Of a DNA stretch of 10,888 bases, positions 1 to 6,700 are shown in pieces. Position 1 is the first letter of the stretch, and the number at the start of each line of letters is the position of its first letter. Both the position numbers and the translations under genes were made by a program. The notes under the pieces were generated by a model. The model worked only from the letters and a program-made list of their open reading frames with translations, made no database searches and was not told where the DNA came from. Source of the stretch: Coriobacteriales bacterium (GTDB lineage Bacteria; Actinomycetota; Coriobacteriia; Coriobacteriales; UBA8131); NCBI GenBank assembly GCA_031254905.1, contig JAIRTN010000067.1:1-10888 (forward strand), read 5' to 3'.

Positions 1-1251
1 GATACATCCGCCGCTTTCGCAAAATGGCAAGAGGATGTCTGTGAGCTCGAATGGGCCAAGCTCGGTCTGCAGGAGCCTGCCCGTGTTCCTCGTTCGCATC
101 GTCCGGCCACCTATCACGATCAGCCTGAGGGCGCTGGTGTTATCTACTCGATACGCTTCTCGGAGCAATTTGAGAAGCGCGGCATCGAAGTGAAGCTACA
201 GCACAAGATGACGAAAATCTATCGCCAGCCGGATGGTCCGGTTGTCGGCCTTGAGGTCGAAACACCCTCAGGGATCATTAACATGAAGGCCCGTAAGGGC
301 ATCATAATCGCGACTGGTGGCTTCAAGGGTAATCCCCAGATGATACGTGCTTGGCATCCCGCCTTCGACGAGACGCTGATTTGGAGCGGTTGGCCCGATG
401 TTCTCCCAACAGGCGATGGCCATCTGTGCATCATGAACATTGGCGGCGGCGTGGTCGATATGTCGTTCATCATGGAATTCAGCGGTCGCTTGGCCAGCAG
501 GCAGTACGTGCGTTGGGATCGCCCTCACTTTGACAATCCCTCAACATCCACAGGTCTTCCCAATGGCAAGCTCGAGCATATCGTGTTCATCGAAAATGAC
601 GGCAACCGCTATCTCAATGAGGCGGGCTGGGAAGCCGGGCACACACTTCCGTGGCTGCCTCATATGATTGCCTTCCTCAACATCAAGGGTCGTCCGAGGA
701 TGGAGTGGATGGTTACGGACCAAGACGGCGCTGAAGATGTTGGTTGGGTGAGGTTCGAAGACGCCTTCGCCAATCCCGATCCCACTAAAACCCCCTGTTT
801 GGAGCCGGGATGGGTTGCGAAGGCGGATACCATCGCCGAACTCGCGTCGCAGATGGGCGTGCCGCCAGCCAATCTTGAGGCTTCCATAAACCGGTATAAC
901 GAGTTTGCCGCGTCGGGTGTGGATGCCGATTTTGGGCGCACGGGAACTCTCTACCCAGTCGTCAAACCGCCGTTCTGGGCTGCCCGTTGGTGTCGTATGA
1001 CCCACGATCAATGCACCGGTATTCGCGTTAACCCGAAGATGCAGGTCGTTGACCAGATGGCTCAGTGGATGCCTGATGGTGGCGACAGTATACCCATCAG
1101 CTCAGAGAAGGTCATTCCTCATCTCTATGCTGCCGGGGAGTGCACGGGTGGAACCGGTGGCGCTGTGCGCGGAAGTGGCAAGCGCGGCTGGTATCAGGTT
1201 CATGGCTATATCGCCGGGGATCTTGCCGCCAAGGAGTCTTCAATCAGTTGA
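1..1251 (+). CDS. FAD-dependent oxidoreductase, fumarate reductase/flavocytochrome c-like (5' truncated by window edge)
   Basis: The frame is open from base 1 to the TGA at 1249-1251, giving 416 visible residues; the true start and the N-terminal GxGxxG FAD-binding motif lie upstream. Visible FAD_binding_2 (PF00890) hallmarks are ATGGFKGN at residues 104-111 and the C-terminal FAD-contacting segment AGECTGGTGGAVRGSG from residue 378. By comparison with flavocytochrome c fumarate reductases, H335 (in MTHDQCTG) and R390 fall where substrate-binding His and Arg residues lie. However, the TTRD-like stretch that follows RxxNE in classical fumarate reductases is not seen here after NRYLNE. The family transfers hydride through FAD to or from C=C or related bonds; substrates vary (fumarate, urocanate, steroids, phenylpropenoids), so the substrate here is unknown. 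No heme-binding CxxCH motif is visible. Codon use looks somewhat less GC-biased than in the heat-shock genes. The family call is firm, the substrate is not. Confidence 0.88.
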   Translation, partial: DTSAAFAKWQEDVCELEWAKLGLQEPARVPRSHRPATYHDQPEGAGVIYSIRFSEQFEKRGIEVKLQHKMTKIYRQPDGPVVGLEVETPSGIINMKARKGIIIATGGFKGNPQMIRAWHPAFDETLIWSGWPDVLPTGDGHLCIMNIGGGVVDMSFIMEFSGRLASRQYVRWDRPHFDNPSTSTGLPNGKLEHIVFIENDGNRYLNEAGWEAGHTLPWLPHMIAFLNIKGRPRMEWMVTDQDGAEDVGWVRFEDAFANPDPTKTPCLEPGWVAKADTIAELASQMGVPPANLEASINRYNEFAASGVDADFGRTGTLYPVVKPPFWAARWCRMTHDQCTGIRVNPKMQVVDQMAQWMPDGGDSIPISSEKVIPHLYAAGECTGGTGGAVRGSGKRGWYQVHGYIAGDLAAKESSIS

Positions 1252-1299
1252 TAAATGCCGTGTTTGCGCGGTAAGCTTAAAGTACATAAGCCGAGTTGG

Positions 1300-1329
1300 G
1301 GAAAAGGAGGCATATTCTGCTCCTTTTCC
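1300..1329 (+). terminator. Perfect 10-bp stem hairpin, probable terminator of the flavoprotein gene
   Basis: GGAAAAGGAG (1300-1309) and CTCCTTTTCC (1320-1329) are exact reverse complements separated by a 10-nt loop, and a pyrimidine/T-rich run (TTTCTCT) follows. The hairpin lies 48 bp after the flavoprotein stop, which suits an intrinsic terminator. The T tract is interrupted by C, so efficiency is uncertain. The 5' arm contains an AAAGGAGG Shine-Dalgarno-like sequence that the hairpin would mask, so a regulatory role is an alternative. Confidence 0.55.
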
Positions 1330-1352
1330 TTTCTCTGTCAGCGCTTTGGAGT

Positions 1353-1358
1353 AGGGAG
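1353..1358 (+). promoter_or_regulatory. Ribosome binding site deciding the ATG at 1368
   Basis: AGGGAG lies 9 nt before the ATG at 1368. The only in-frame start upstream is a TTG at 1296 that has no comparable Shine-Dalgarno sequence. This favours the shorter protein, although the longer form would carry a signal-peptide-like leader. Confidence 0.6.
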
Positions 1359-1367
1359 AGTGTTGCT

Positions 1368-2309
1368 ATGGAAACTATCGAAGATAAAGAAATGAATGAC
1401 ACAACGATTCATACGCCGGAAATCGTACTCAGCAGGCGGAGCTTTACGCAGCTCGATGACTGCGCAAGCGTGGTTCTCATAGTACGGGTGTGGTGTCCCC
1501 AATTCTGCGACCTTACGGGTACAACGGTGCTGATTCAGGACAGCGCCGGTGAGGAATGGGAGGTGGAGCTTACCGCGTTTAACGGTGTCGAGAATGAAAC
1601 CGATGAGTTTACGGTGAAGACCGGTAGCGCGGCTGGCAGCTATTCGTGGACGGCGACCTACCTCGACGCAGCGGAGGGTAAGGCTTCCCATGCGGAGGTC
1701 TCAAGTTCTCTTGCTGTTGACTATTATCCCCATGCCTTGAGTCTTGCCGTATGGGACGTCACCTCTCCGGTGGCCTCAGGCGAGATTGTTACCGCAAAAG
1801 CGGGCGCCAAGTGCAACAACGACTGTCCGTTGACGGAGACAATCCTGAACCTTTATGACGCGCAGGGAGAACATCTTGCCAGTGCGGCTTTGGGGTCTGA
1901 GCCTTGGGCCAAGTCGCGGGCGCTTTATTGGACAGAATTTGCATTCCAAGCGCCGACGGAAACGGGAATCTATACCTACCGCGTGCGCAATGATAATGTG
2001 GAGAACCACAGGCCGGCTCAGATCGAATTCTCATTCCTTGTTGCCCCAAAGCCCGATTGCACGTTGAGCGTTACGCTTAGCGACAAGGAAAGCAAGGAGC
2101 CGATACCTTCTGCGACCGTGTCGTTTCATCCCTATCGCGCAAGGACTGACGAGGAGGGGCATGCGCTCCTCCAAGCGCTGACCGGTCAAGGTAAACTCAG
2201 TGTATCGGCGGTAGGCTATCAGCATCAACAGATTGACCTCGTTGTAACGGGAGATACGACGCTCTCTCTGATGCTCGAGCCAAAACCCGCCTATGAGGAG
2301 GATTTCTAA
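1368..2309 (+). CDS. Unrecognised protein: two related C-x3-C beta-sandwich-like domains plus a carboxypeptidase-regulatory-like domain
   Basis: The protein has 313 residues from ATG 1368. I cannot name a specific family. Residues about 30-120 and 135-230 look like a duplicated domain. CPQFCDLTGTTVLIQDSAGE (from C43) aligns without gaps to CNNDCPLTETILNLYDAQGE (from C149), with 8 of 20 positions identical including both Cys, LT, D and GE. Each unit then has alternating hydrophobic strands, as in Ig-like folds. Residues about 232-305 resemble a carboxypeptidase-regulatory/CnaB-type beta-sandwich (IPSATVSF, then RTDEEGHALL, then LSVSAVGYQ). Other cysteines are C32 and C231. From this start there is no signal peptide or membrane segment. 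A TTG start at 1296 would add a 24-residue leader with a basic n-region, a hydrophobic ILLLFLSLSALW core and an SVA-M cleavage-like site, but that start lacks a Shine-Dalgarno sequence and the leader is encoded across the hairpin. A link to the flavoprotein upstream is only positional. Confidence 0.75.
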   Translation: METIEDKEMNDTTIHTPEIVLSRRSFTQLDDCASVVLIVRVWCPQFCDLTGTTVLIQDSAGEEWEVELTAFNGVENETDEFTVKTGSAAGSYSWTATYLDAAEGKASHAEVSSSLAVDYYPHALSLAVWDVTSPVASGEIVTAKAGAKCNNDCPLTETILNLYDAQGEHLASAALGSEPWAKSRALYWTEFAFQAPTETGIYTYRVRNDNVENHRPAQIEFSFLVAPKPDCTLSVTLSDKESKEPIPSATVSFHPYRARTDEEGHALLQALTGQGKLSVSAVGYQHQQIDLVVTGDTTLSLMLEPKPAYEEDF

Positions 2310-2393
2310 CGACAGCATCAGTCCTCCAGTACGGTAATATCAACCCAGTTGGGTGAGGGGTTGGTGACATCTCAGCAACAGAGCCATATGAAA

Positions 2394-2414
2394 CTTGACA
2401 ACGCATCACTCAGA
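2394..2414 (+). promoter_or_regulatory. HAIR-like operator, putative HspR binding site
   Basis: CTTGACA-N7-ACTCAGA matches the actinobacterial HAIR consensus CTTGAGT-N7-ACTCAAG at 10 of 14 half-site positions (5 of 7 in each arm), with exactly the 7-bp spacing. It overlaps the -35 hexamer and the spacer of the dnaK promoter, where bound HspR would block RNA polymerase. Part of the left-arm match comes free with the TTGACA -35 box; the ACTCA arm is independent of it. The presence of hspR in the same operon supports the call. Confidence 0.6.
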
Positions 2415-2423
2415 TTTTATGCT
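2395..2423 (+). promoter_or_regulatory. dnaK operon promoter (housekeeping sigma type)
   Basis: There is a perfect -35 TTGACA at 2395-2400, a 17-bp spacer, and a -10 TATGCT at 2418-2423 that matches TATAAT at 4 of 6 positions. Transcription should start near 2430, giving a leader of about 70 nt. dnaK then has an AAGGAAAGG ribosome binding site at 2482-2490, 11 nt before its ATG. No CIRCE element is present. Confidence 0.75.
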
Positions 2424-2501
2424 ACGGGACACACTAGACAAAACTGTCGTGACGAGATAATGACACCGGCAGGGTTCTGTTAAGGAAAGGACTGAAAAAC
2501 A

Positions 2502-4412
2502 ATGGCAAAAATCCTGGGCATCGACTTGGGCACCACGAACTCGGCAATGGCTGTTATGGAGGGCGGGGAGCCTACTATCATCGTCAACGCTGAAGGCGAC
2601 CGGACCACCCCGTCTGTCGTCGGCTTCCGCAAGGACGGCGAGCGTGTTGTGGGAAAGGCCGCGAAAAACCAGGCGGTTACTAATCCCGAAAATACCGTGT
2701 CGTCGATAAAGCGCTTCATCGGGCGCGATTACCGCGAAACCTCAGCCGAGCGCGACACCATCAGCTACAAGGTCAAAAACGGCAAGGACGGGCGCGTGCT
2801 TGTCGACATCGAGGGGAAGGATTTTACCCCCGAGGAGATAAGCGCGATGGTACTCCAGAAACTCAAGGCGGATGCGGAGAAGTACACGGGTTCCACCATC
2901 ACGCAGGCTGTCATTACGGTGCCGGCCTACTTCAACGACTCCCAGCGCCAAGCCACCAAGGATGCCGGGCGTATTGCCGGCCTTGAGGTCTTGCGCATCA
3001 TCAATGAGCCGACGGCAGCCTCGCTGGCCTACGGGCTGGACAAGGTTGGCAAGGACGAGAAAATACTCGTTTTCGACCTCGGCGGCGGCACCTTCGACGT
3101 GAGCGTGCTTGAGATTTCCGAGGGCGTATTTGAGGTGCTCTCCACCTCCGGTGACAACCACCTCGGCGGCGATGACTGGGACCAACGCGTCATCAAGTGG
3201 CTGGCCGACAAGTTCCAAGCGGACAACGGCATCGATTTACGCATTGATAAGATGGCGCTCCAGCGTCTCAAGGAGGCCGCCGAAAAGGCGAAGATGGAGC
3301 TTTCCTCCACCCAACAGACCAATATCAACCTACCCTTCATCACGGCCGACGCAAACGGCCCCAAGCATCTCGACTACACGCTGACGCGCACCGAGTTCGA
3401 GAAGATTACCGACGATTTGCTCCAGCGCTGCAAGAAGCCCGTCGAAACCGCGCTCAAAGACGCGGGGCTGAAGATTGGTGAGGTTGCTGAGGTTATCCTC
3501 GTCGGTGGCTCGACTCGTATGCCGGCCGTGCAAGAACTCGTCAAGAAGCTCACGGGCAAAGACCCGAATATGAGCGTAAACCCCGATGAGGTTGTCGCGC
3601 TTGGCGCCGCCGTTCAGGCAGGCGTGCTTGCGGGCGACGTTGAGGGTATCCTGCTGCTCGATGTTACCCCGCTCTCGCTCGGCGTTGAAACCATGGGCGG
3701 CGTCATGACGAAGATGATTGAGCGCAACACCACCATCCCCACGCGCAAAACCGAGATTTACTCAACCGCCTCAGACGGTCAAACTTCGGTGGAGATACAC
3801 GTACTGCAAGGCGAGCGCGAGATGGCGGCCGGCAACAAGACGCTCGGCAAATTTCATCTCACCGACATACCGCCCGCGCCGCGCGGCGTTCCGATGATTG
3901 AGGTCACTTTCGACATCGATGCAAACGGCATCGTCAATGTCTCCGCGCGGGACAAGGGTACGGGCAAGGAGCAGAAAATCACGATTTCCGGTTCGACGGC
4001 GCTCTCCGATGAGGAAGTCGACCGCATGGTCAAAGACGCCGAGTCGCATGCCGAGGAAGACGCGGCCCGCAAGCAGGAGGTCGAGGTGCGCAACAATGCC
4101 GAGAGCCTCATCTATTCGACGGAAAAGACCATCGCCGATTTGGGCGACAAGGTTCCCGAGGAGACAAAAACCTCCATCAATGAGGCGATTGAAAGCCTGA
4201 AGAAGACGCTGGAAGGCTCCGACATAGAGGCCATCAAGTCCGAAACGGAAAAACTCCAGCAGGCAGGTTACAAGCTGGCCGAGATTGTCTACCAAGATGC
4301 CCAAGCCACCGCGGGAAGCGCGGAGGGCGCCGGTAGCACCGCCGGCAGCGACGATGTTGTCGAGGCCGACTACGAGGTCGTTGAGGCCGATGTCGAGCCC
4401 GAGGACAAATAG
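2502..4412 (+). CDS. dnaK: Molecular chaperone DnaK (Hsp70)
   Basis: A complete 636-residue Hsp70, the ATP-driven cytosolic chaperone that binds exposed hydrophobic peptides and is cycled by DnaJ and GrpE. The nucleotide-binding domain carries IDLGTTNS (residues 7-14), [19 protein letters not shown], and [10 protein letters not shown] (191-200). The interdomain linker and start of the substrate-binding domain read [11 protein letters not shown] (about 384-394). The substrate-binding domain has the usual [18 protein letters not shown] segment, followed by the helical lid. The length and overall form match Gram-positive DnaKs. The acidic C-terminus contains a tandem [14 protein letters not shown] repeat at residues 619-632. 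It is the first gene of the heat-shock operon, under a promoter overlapped by a HAIR-like operator. In Streptomyces DnaK also acts as corepressor of HspR, so a feedback loop is likely here. Confidence 0.98.
   Translation: MAKILGIDLGTTNSAMAVMEGGEPTIIVNAEGDRTTPSVVGFRKDGERVVGKAAKNQAVTNPENTVSSIKRFIGRDYRETSAERDTISYKVKNGKDGRVLVDIEGKDFTPEEISAMVLQKLKADAEKYTGSTITQAVITVPAYFNDSQRQATKDAGRIAGLEVLRIINEPTAASLAYGLDKVGKDEKILVFDLGGGTFDVSVLEISEGVFEVLSTSGDNHLGGDDWDQRVIKWLADKFQADNGIDLRIDKMALQRLKEAAEKAKMELSSTQQTNINLPFITADANGPKHLDYTLTRTEFEKITDDLLQRCKKPVETALKDAGLKIGEVAEVILVGGSTRMPAVQELVKKLTGKDPNMSVNPDEVVALGAAVQAGVLAGDVEGILLLDVTPLSLGVETMGGVMTKMIERNTTIPTRKTEIYSTASDGQTSVEIHVLQGEREMAAGNKTLGKFHLTDIPPAPRGVPMIEVTFDIDANGIVNVSARDKGTGKEQKITISGSTALSDEEVDRMVKDAESHAEEDAARKQEVEVRNNAESLIYSTEKTIADLGDKVPEETKTSINEAIESLKKTLEGSDIEAIKSETEKLQQAGYKLAEIVYQDAQATAGSAEGAGSTAGSDDVVEADYEVVEADVEPEDK
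4356..4397 (+). repeat. 21-bp in-frame tandem duplication at the dnaK 3' end
   Basis: Two adjacent 21-bp units (4356-4376 and 4377-4397) encode VVEADYE and VVEADVE. They differ at a few bases, mostly synonymous, so the duplication is not very recent. DnaK tails commonly end in a single acidic copy of this type of motif. Confidence 0.6.
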
Positions 4413-4414
4413 CC

Positions 4415-5170
4415 ATGGTCGCTGGGAACGCACAGGATACAGGCGTACGCCCTAGCGACGGCGTTGCGGGGGTCGGCTATCCAGCCGGCCCCGGCGCGCC
4501 CGGCGCGGCTGCTGCTCCCCATGTTGCGGGAGCCCCCGGCGCCGATGATGCCGCCCGCGAGGCAACCGCGCCTGCGGAGGGGCTGCCCCAAGACGCGCCC
4601 GAAGCCGCGTTTGTAAACGAGGTTGAAGGTGGGGATAAGGACGCGGCCGTAGCGGAAGTCGACGGCTCGCCCAATACCGAAGCTGAGGCCGAAGCTGAGA
4701 TAGACCCGCTAACACAGGCACGCGCGGAGGCCGACGAACTCCGCGACCGCTATGTGCGCCTGCAGGCGGAGTGGGACAACTTTCGCAAACGCACAACCGC
4801 TGAGCGAGCGCAGGAGCGCCTGCGCGCCGCCGAGCATCTGGTTGAGCGTCTGCTTCCCATCGTTGATGACCTTGAGCGCGCCATCGAACATTCCGATACC
4901 GCGAATGAGGCTTCTCTGAAGGAAGGTATCGCGGCGGTTTACAGCAAACTCAGCGAGGTTTTGCAGCGCGAAGGCGTTAAGACAATCAACCCGATTGGCG
5001 AGGCCTTCGACGCGAACACACATCAAGCGGTAGGCAAGGAAGACAATGCCTCCGTACCCGACGAAACCGTGACTCAGGTCTACCAGAAGGGCTACGAAAT
5101 GGGGGATCGCGTGCTGCGCGCCGCCATGGTGGTAGTCTCTCAAGGTGGACCCAAACGGGAAACGGAGTGA
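4415..5170 (+). CDS. grpE: Nucleotide exchange factor GrpE
   Basis: GrpE releases ADP from DnaK and resets the chaperone cycle; it works as a cytosolic dimer. The 251-residue product has a conserved body from about residue 100. A long coiled-coil helix begins ARAEADELRDRYVRLQAEWD, followed by NFRKRT, LLPIVDDLERAIEH, and the C-terminal beta-domain signature VTQVYQKGYEMGDRVLRAAM. Residues 1 to about 95 form an unusually long low-complexity extension, first Gly/Ala/Pro-rich (GPGAPGAAAAP) and then acidic. Many GrpE proteins are nearer 190-200 residues, so the excess lies in this extension. The ATG is 2 bp after the dnaK stop, with GAGG at 4401-4404 as a modest ribosome binding site inside dnaK, suggesting translational coupling. 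An internal start cannot be excluded, but no clearly better ribosome binding site is seen before the conserved body. Confidence 0.95.
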   Translation: MVAGNAQDTGVRPSDGVAGVGYPAGPGAPGAAAAPHVAGAPGADDAAREATAPAEGLPQDAPEAAFVNEVEGGDKDAAVAEVDGSPNTEAEAEAEIDPLTQARAEADELRDRYVRLQAEWDNFRKRTTAERAQERLRAAEHLVERLLPIVDDLERAIEHSDTANEASLKEGIAAVYSKLSEVLQREGVKTINPIGEAFDANTHQAVGKEDNASVPDETVTQVYQKGYEMGDRVLRAAMVVVSQGGPKRETE

Positions 5171-5175
5171 TTGGT

Positions 5176-5183
5176 AAAGGAGG
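5176..5183 (+). promoter_or_regulatory. Strong ribosome binding site deciding the dnaJ start
   Basis: AAAGGAGG lies only 3 nt before an in-frame GTG at 5187 but 9 nt before the ATG at 5193. The spacing favours the ATG as the start. Confidence 0.75.
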
Positions 5184-5192
5184 TGGGTGGCG

Positions 5193-6254
5193 ATGGTAGC
5201 GGAGAAGAATTACTACGAAGTTCTCGGCGTAAAAGAGGATGCCTCCACCGAGGAGATAAAGAAAACCTTTAAGAAGCTCGCGCGTAAGCACCATCCCGAC
5301 GCGGGCGGCGACGAGGCGCGCTTCAAGGATATCAGCGAGGCATACGAGGTACTTTCCGACAAGAAGAAGCGCGAGGAATACGACACCTTCCTCAAGTTTG
5401 GTGCCTTTGGCGGTTCCGCCGGCACCGGCAGCCCCTTCAACTGGAGCGGCGCGGGCGGTAACGGAACCGGCGGCTGGCGTACCGTGGTTACTGATTTTGC
5501 GGACCTCGGTAACATCGGCGACATCTTTAACCGCGTTCGCCACGGCGAGGGCGTTTTCGGTACGGATTGGGAGTTCTCCCAACGTCCCCGCAAAGGCCGG
5601 GACGTGCAGGTAACGCTGCAGGTCAGCTTTGAGGAGGCCTTTAAGGGAACCGAAAAATCCGTGACCATCCGCACAGGCGATGGTAAAGAACAGAAAATCG
5701 ACGTAAAAGTTCCCGCCGGTGCCGTTGAGGGTGGCAAGCTGCGCTACAAAGGCAAGGGCGGTGAGGGGCGGGACGGTGGCGAACAAGGCGACCTTGTTAT
5801 TGTCACCTCCATAAAACCGCATGAACTGTATCGCCGCAAGGGCGCTGATGTCCACATGGATTTGCCCGTGAGCATCTCAGAAGCCCTGCTTGGCGCCCAG
5901 ATTGTGGTGCCTGCCCCCGACGGTTCGAGGGTTAAACTTCGCGTTGCCGCCGGCACGCAGGATGGGAAGACTCTGGTTGTTCGTGGCAAGGGCGCTCCCC
6001 GCGTGAAGGGGGAGGGGTACGGCGACCTCAAGGTGCAGGTGCGCCTTACTTTGCCCGAGCGGCTTAATGACGCGCAGAAAGCAGCCCTTGAGGCTTTTGC
6101 CGCCGCCTCCGATTCGCTTGGTGCGGATATTCGTCCGGCAATCGTTCTTGCGACCGGTGGGCAGGCGTCTGCTGCGTCTGCTACGTCTGCCGCACCACCC
6201 GCAGCGCAGGCTTCCCCCACAACCCAAGAGGAGGTATCCCATGGGACAGAATGA
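5193..6254 (+). CDS. dnaJ: DnaJ-class co-chaperone lacking the zinc-finger domain (type II/CbpA-like)
   Basis: This J-domain protein delivers substrates to DnaK and stimulates its ATPase. From ATG 5193 it has 353 residues. The J domain (about residues 5-70) carries the catalytic HPD at 34-36 (KHHPDAGG). A G/F-like region follows ([11 protein letters not shown]). Next come the two C-terminal substrate-binding beta-domains ([53 protein letters not shown]). Instead of the four CxxCxGxG zinc-binding motifs of canonical DnaJ, the chain passes directly from [14 protein letters not shown] to [14 protein letters not shown]. The whole protein contains no cysteine. The tail is low-complexity Ala/Ser/Pro/Thr with a 9-bp tandem repeat. 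Its place between grpE and hspR makes it the operon's DnaJ; a zinc-finger paralogue may exist elsewhere. It overlaps hspR by 14 bp. Confidence 0.93.
   Translation: MVAEKNYYEVLGVKEDASTEEIKKTFKKLARKHHPDAGGDEARFKDISEAYEVLSDKKKREEYDTFLKFGAFGGSAGTGSPFNWSGAGGNGTGGWRTVVTDFADLGNIGDIFNRVRHGEGVFGTDWEFSQRPRKGRDVQVTLQVSFEEAFKGTEKSVTIRTGDGKEQKIDVKVPAGAVEGGKLRYKGKGGEGRDGGEQGDLVIVTSIKPHELYRRKGADVHMDLPVSISEALLGAQIVVPAPDGSRVKLRVAAGTQDGKTLVVRGKGAPRVKGEGYGDLKVQVRLTLPERLNDAQKAALEAFAAASDSLGADIRPAIVLATGGQASAASATSAAPPAAQASPTTQEEVSHGTE
6165..6191 (+). repeat. Three 9-bp tandem units in the DnaJ tail
   Basis: GCGTCTGCT, GCGTCTGCT and ACGTCTGCC follow one another in frame, encoding ASA-ASA-TSA. This is a slippage-prone short repeat within the low-complexity tail, and copy number could vary between strains without breaking the frame. 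Confidence 0.65.
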
Positions 6255-6627
6255 CCGCAATCGACCCCTCTATATGATTAGTGTCGCCGCCGAACTGGCG
6301 GGCGTCCACCCGCAGACCCTTCGTATTTACGAGAACAAGGGTCTGGTGTCGCCGCAGCGTTCAGCGGGCAATACGCGCCTGTATTCGCAGGCAGACATGG
6401 AGCAGCTTGAGCTTATCGGGCAGTTGACCAGCGAGGGCATCAACCTTGCCGGGGTCATACGGATTAACGATTTGCAGAAGCGTCTTGCTCGTAAGGAGGA
6501 GGAGGCCGAAGCGCTGCGGCGACGTGTCGCGCGCCTCGAAGCCCAGCTTCATGAGTACGAAATGAGGCAGCAGATAACCGCGCTTGTTCATACGGACACG
6601 AAGGCTATCCGCCTCTGGAACCGATGA
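6241..6627 (+). CDS. hspR: HspR, MerR-family heat-shock transcriptional repressor
   Basis: A 128-residue MerR-type regulator. Its N-terminal winged helix-turn-helix (about residues 11-65) reads [20 protein letters not shown] then [19 protein letters not shown] long charged coiled coil follows (about 75-112, [20 protein letters not shown]) for dimerisation, with a short basic tail ending IRLWNR. HspR represses the dnaK operon, and in Streptomyces also clpB, by binding HAIR repeats with DnaK as corepressor; depletion of free DnaK in heat shock releases repression. Its position as fourth gene after dnaJ is the standard actinobacterial arrangement. AGGAGG at 6229-6234, 6 nt before ATG 6241, sets the start. 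The gene begins within the last codons of dnaJ, so translation is probably coupled. It has no cysteines in the effector part, consistent with a sensor of chaperone availability, not of metal or redox. Confidence 0.95.
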   Translation: MGQNDRNRPLYMISVAAELAGVHPQTLRIYENKGLVSPQRSAGNTRLYSQADMEQLELIGQLTSEGINLAGVIRINDLQKRLARKEEEAEALRRRVARLEAQLHEYEMRQQITALVHTDTKAIRLWNR

Positions 6628-6629
6628 GG

Positions 6630-6650
6630 TTGGCCCGCCGCTCGGCCCAA
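6630..6650 (+). other. Possible small hairpin in the hspR-clpB spacer
   Basis: TTGGCC (6630-6635) can pair with GGCCCAA (6644-6650) with one bulged C and an 8-nt loop. No T tract follows, so it is not a standard terminator. It could slow polymerase or tune clpB expression relative to hspR; it may equally be chance. Confidence 0.25.
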
Positions 6651-6677
6651 AGCCCCAAAGCACCAAAACCACCAAAG
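6645..6677 (+). repeat. Degenerate C/A-rich repeats before clpB
   Basis: GCCCAAA, GCCCCAAA, GCACCAAA and ACCACCAAA run head to tail with a period of about 8 nt, giving a G-poor, probably unstructured leader stretch ahead of the clpB ribosome binding site (AAAGGGTGA, 6686-6693). No HAIR-like site is seen in this 73-bp spacer. Confidence 0.45.
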
Positions 6678-6700
6678 AGCATCGAAAAGGGTGATTCAAC

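Noticed and set aside
190..192. GTG at 190 as the start of the flavoprotein
   Set aside because: The frame is open to base 1 and conserved-looking sequence continues upstream, so the gene is truncated by the window, not started here.
2341..2363. Hairpin CAACCC/GGGTTG as a terminator after the C-x3-C protein gene
   Set aside because: The stem is only 6 bp with an 11-nt loop and no T tract, too weak to annotate.
2437..2448. GACA-AAAC-TGTC inverted repeat in the dnaK leader as an operator
   Set aside because: A 4-bp stem is within chance expectation and matches no known heat-shock operator.
2310..2501. CIRCE element (TTAGCACTC-N9-GAGTGCTAA) before dnaK
   Set aside because: No matching arms were found; only the HAIR-like repeat is present.
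4986..5855. Long minus-strand open frame (289 codons) opposite grpE/dnaJ
   Set aside because: It covers two well-conserved genes on the other strand and has no recognisable domain; long antisense frames are expected in GC-rich coding DNA.
6067..6240. Longer N-terminus for HspR starting inside dnaJ
   Set aside because: The extra 58 residues are Arg/Pro/Leu-rich readthrough of dnaJ in another frame, and a strong AGGAGG site sets the start at 6241.
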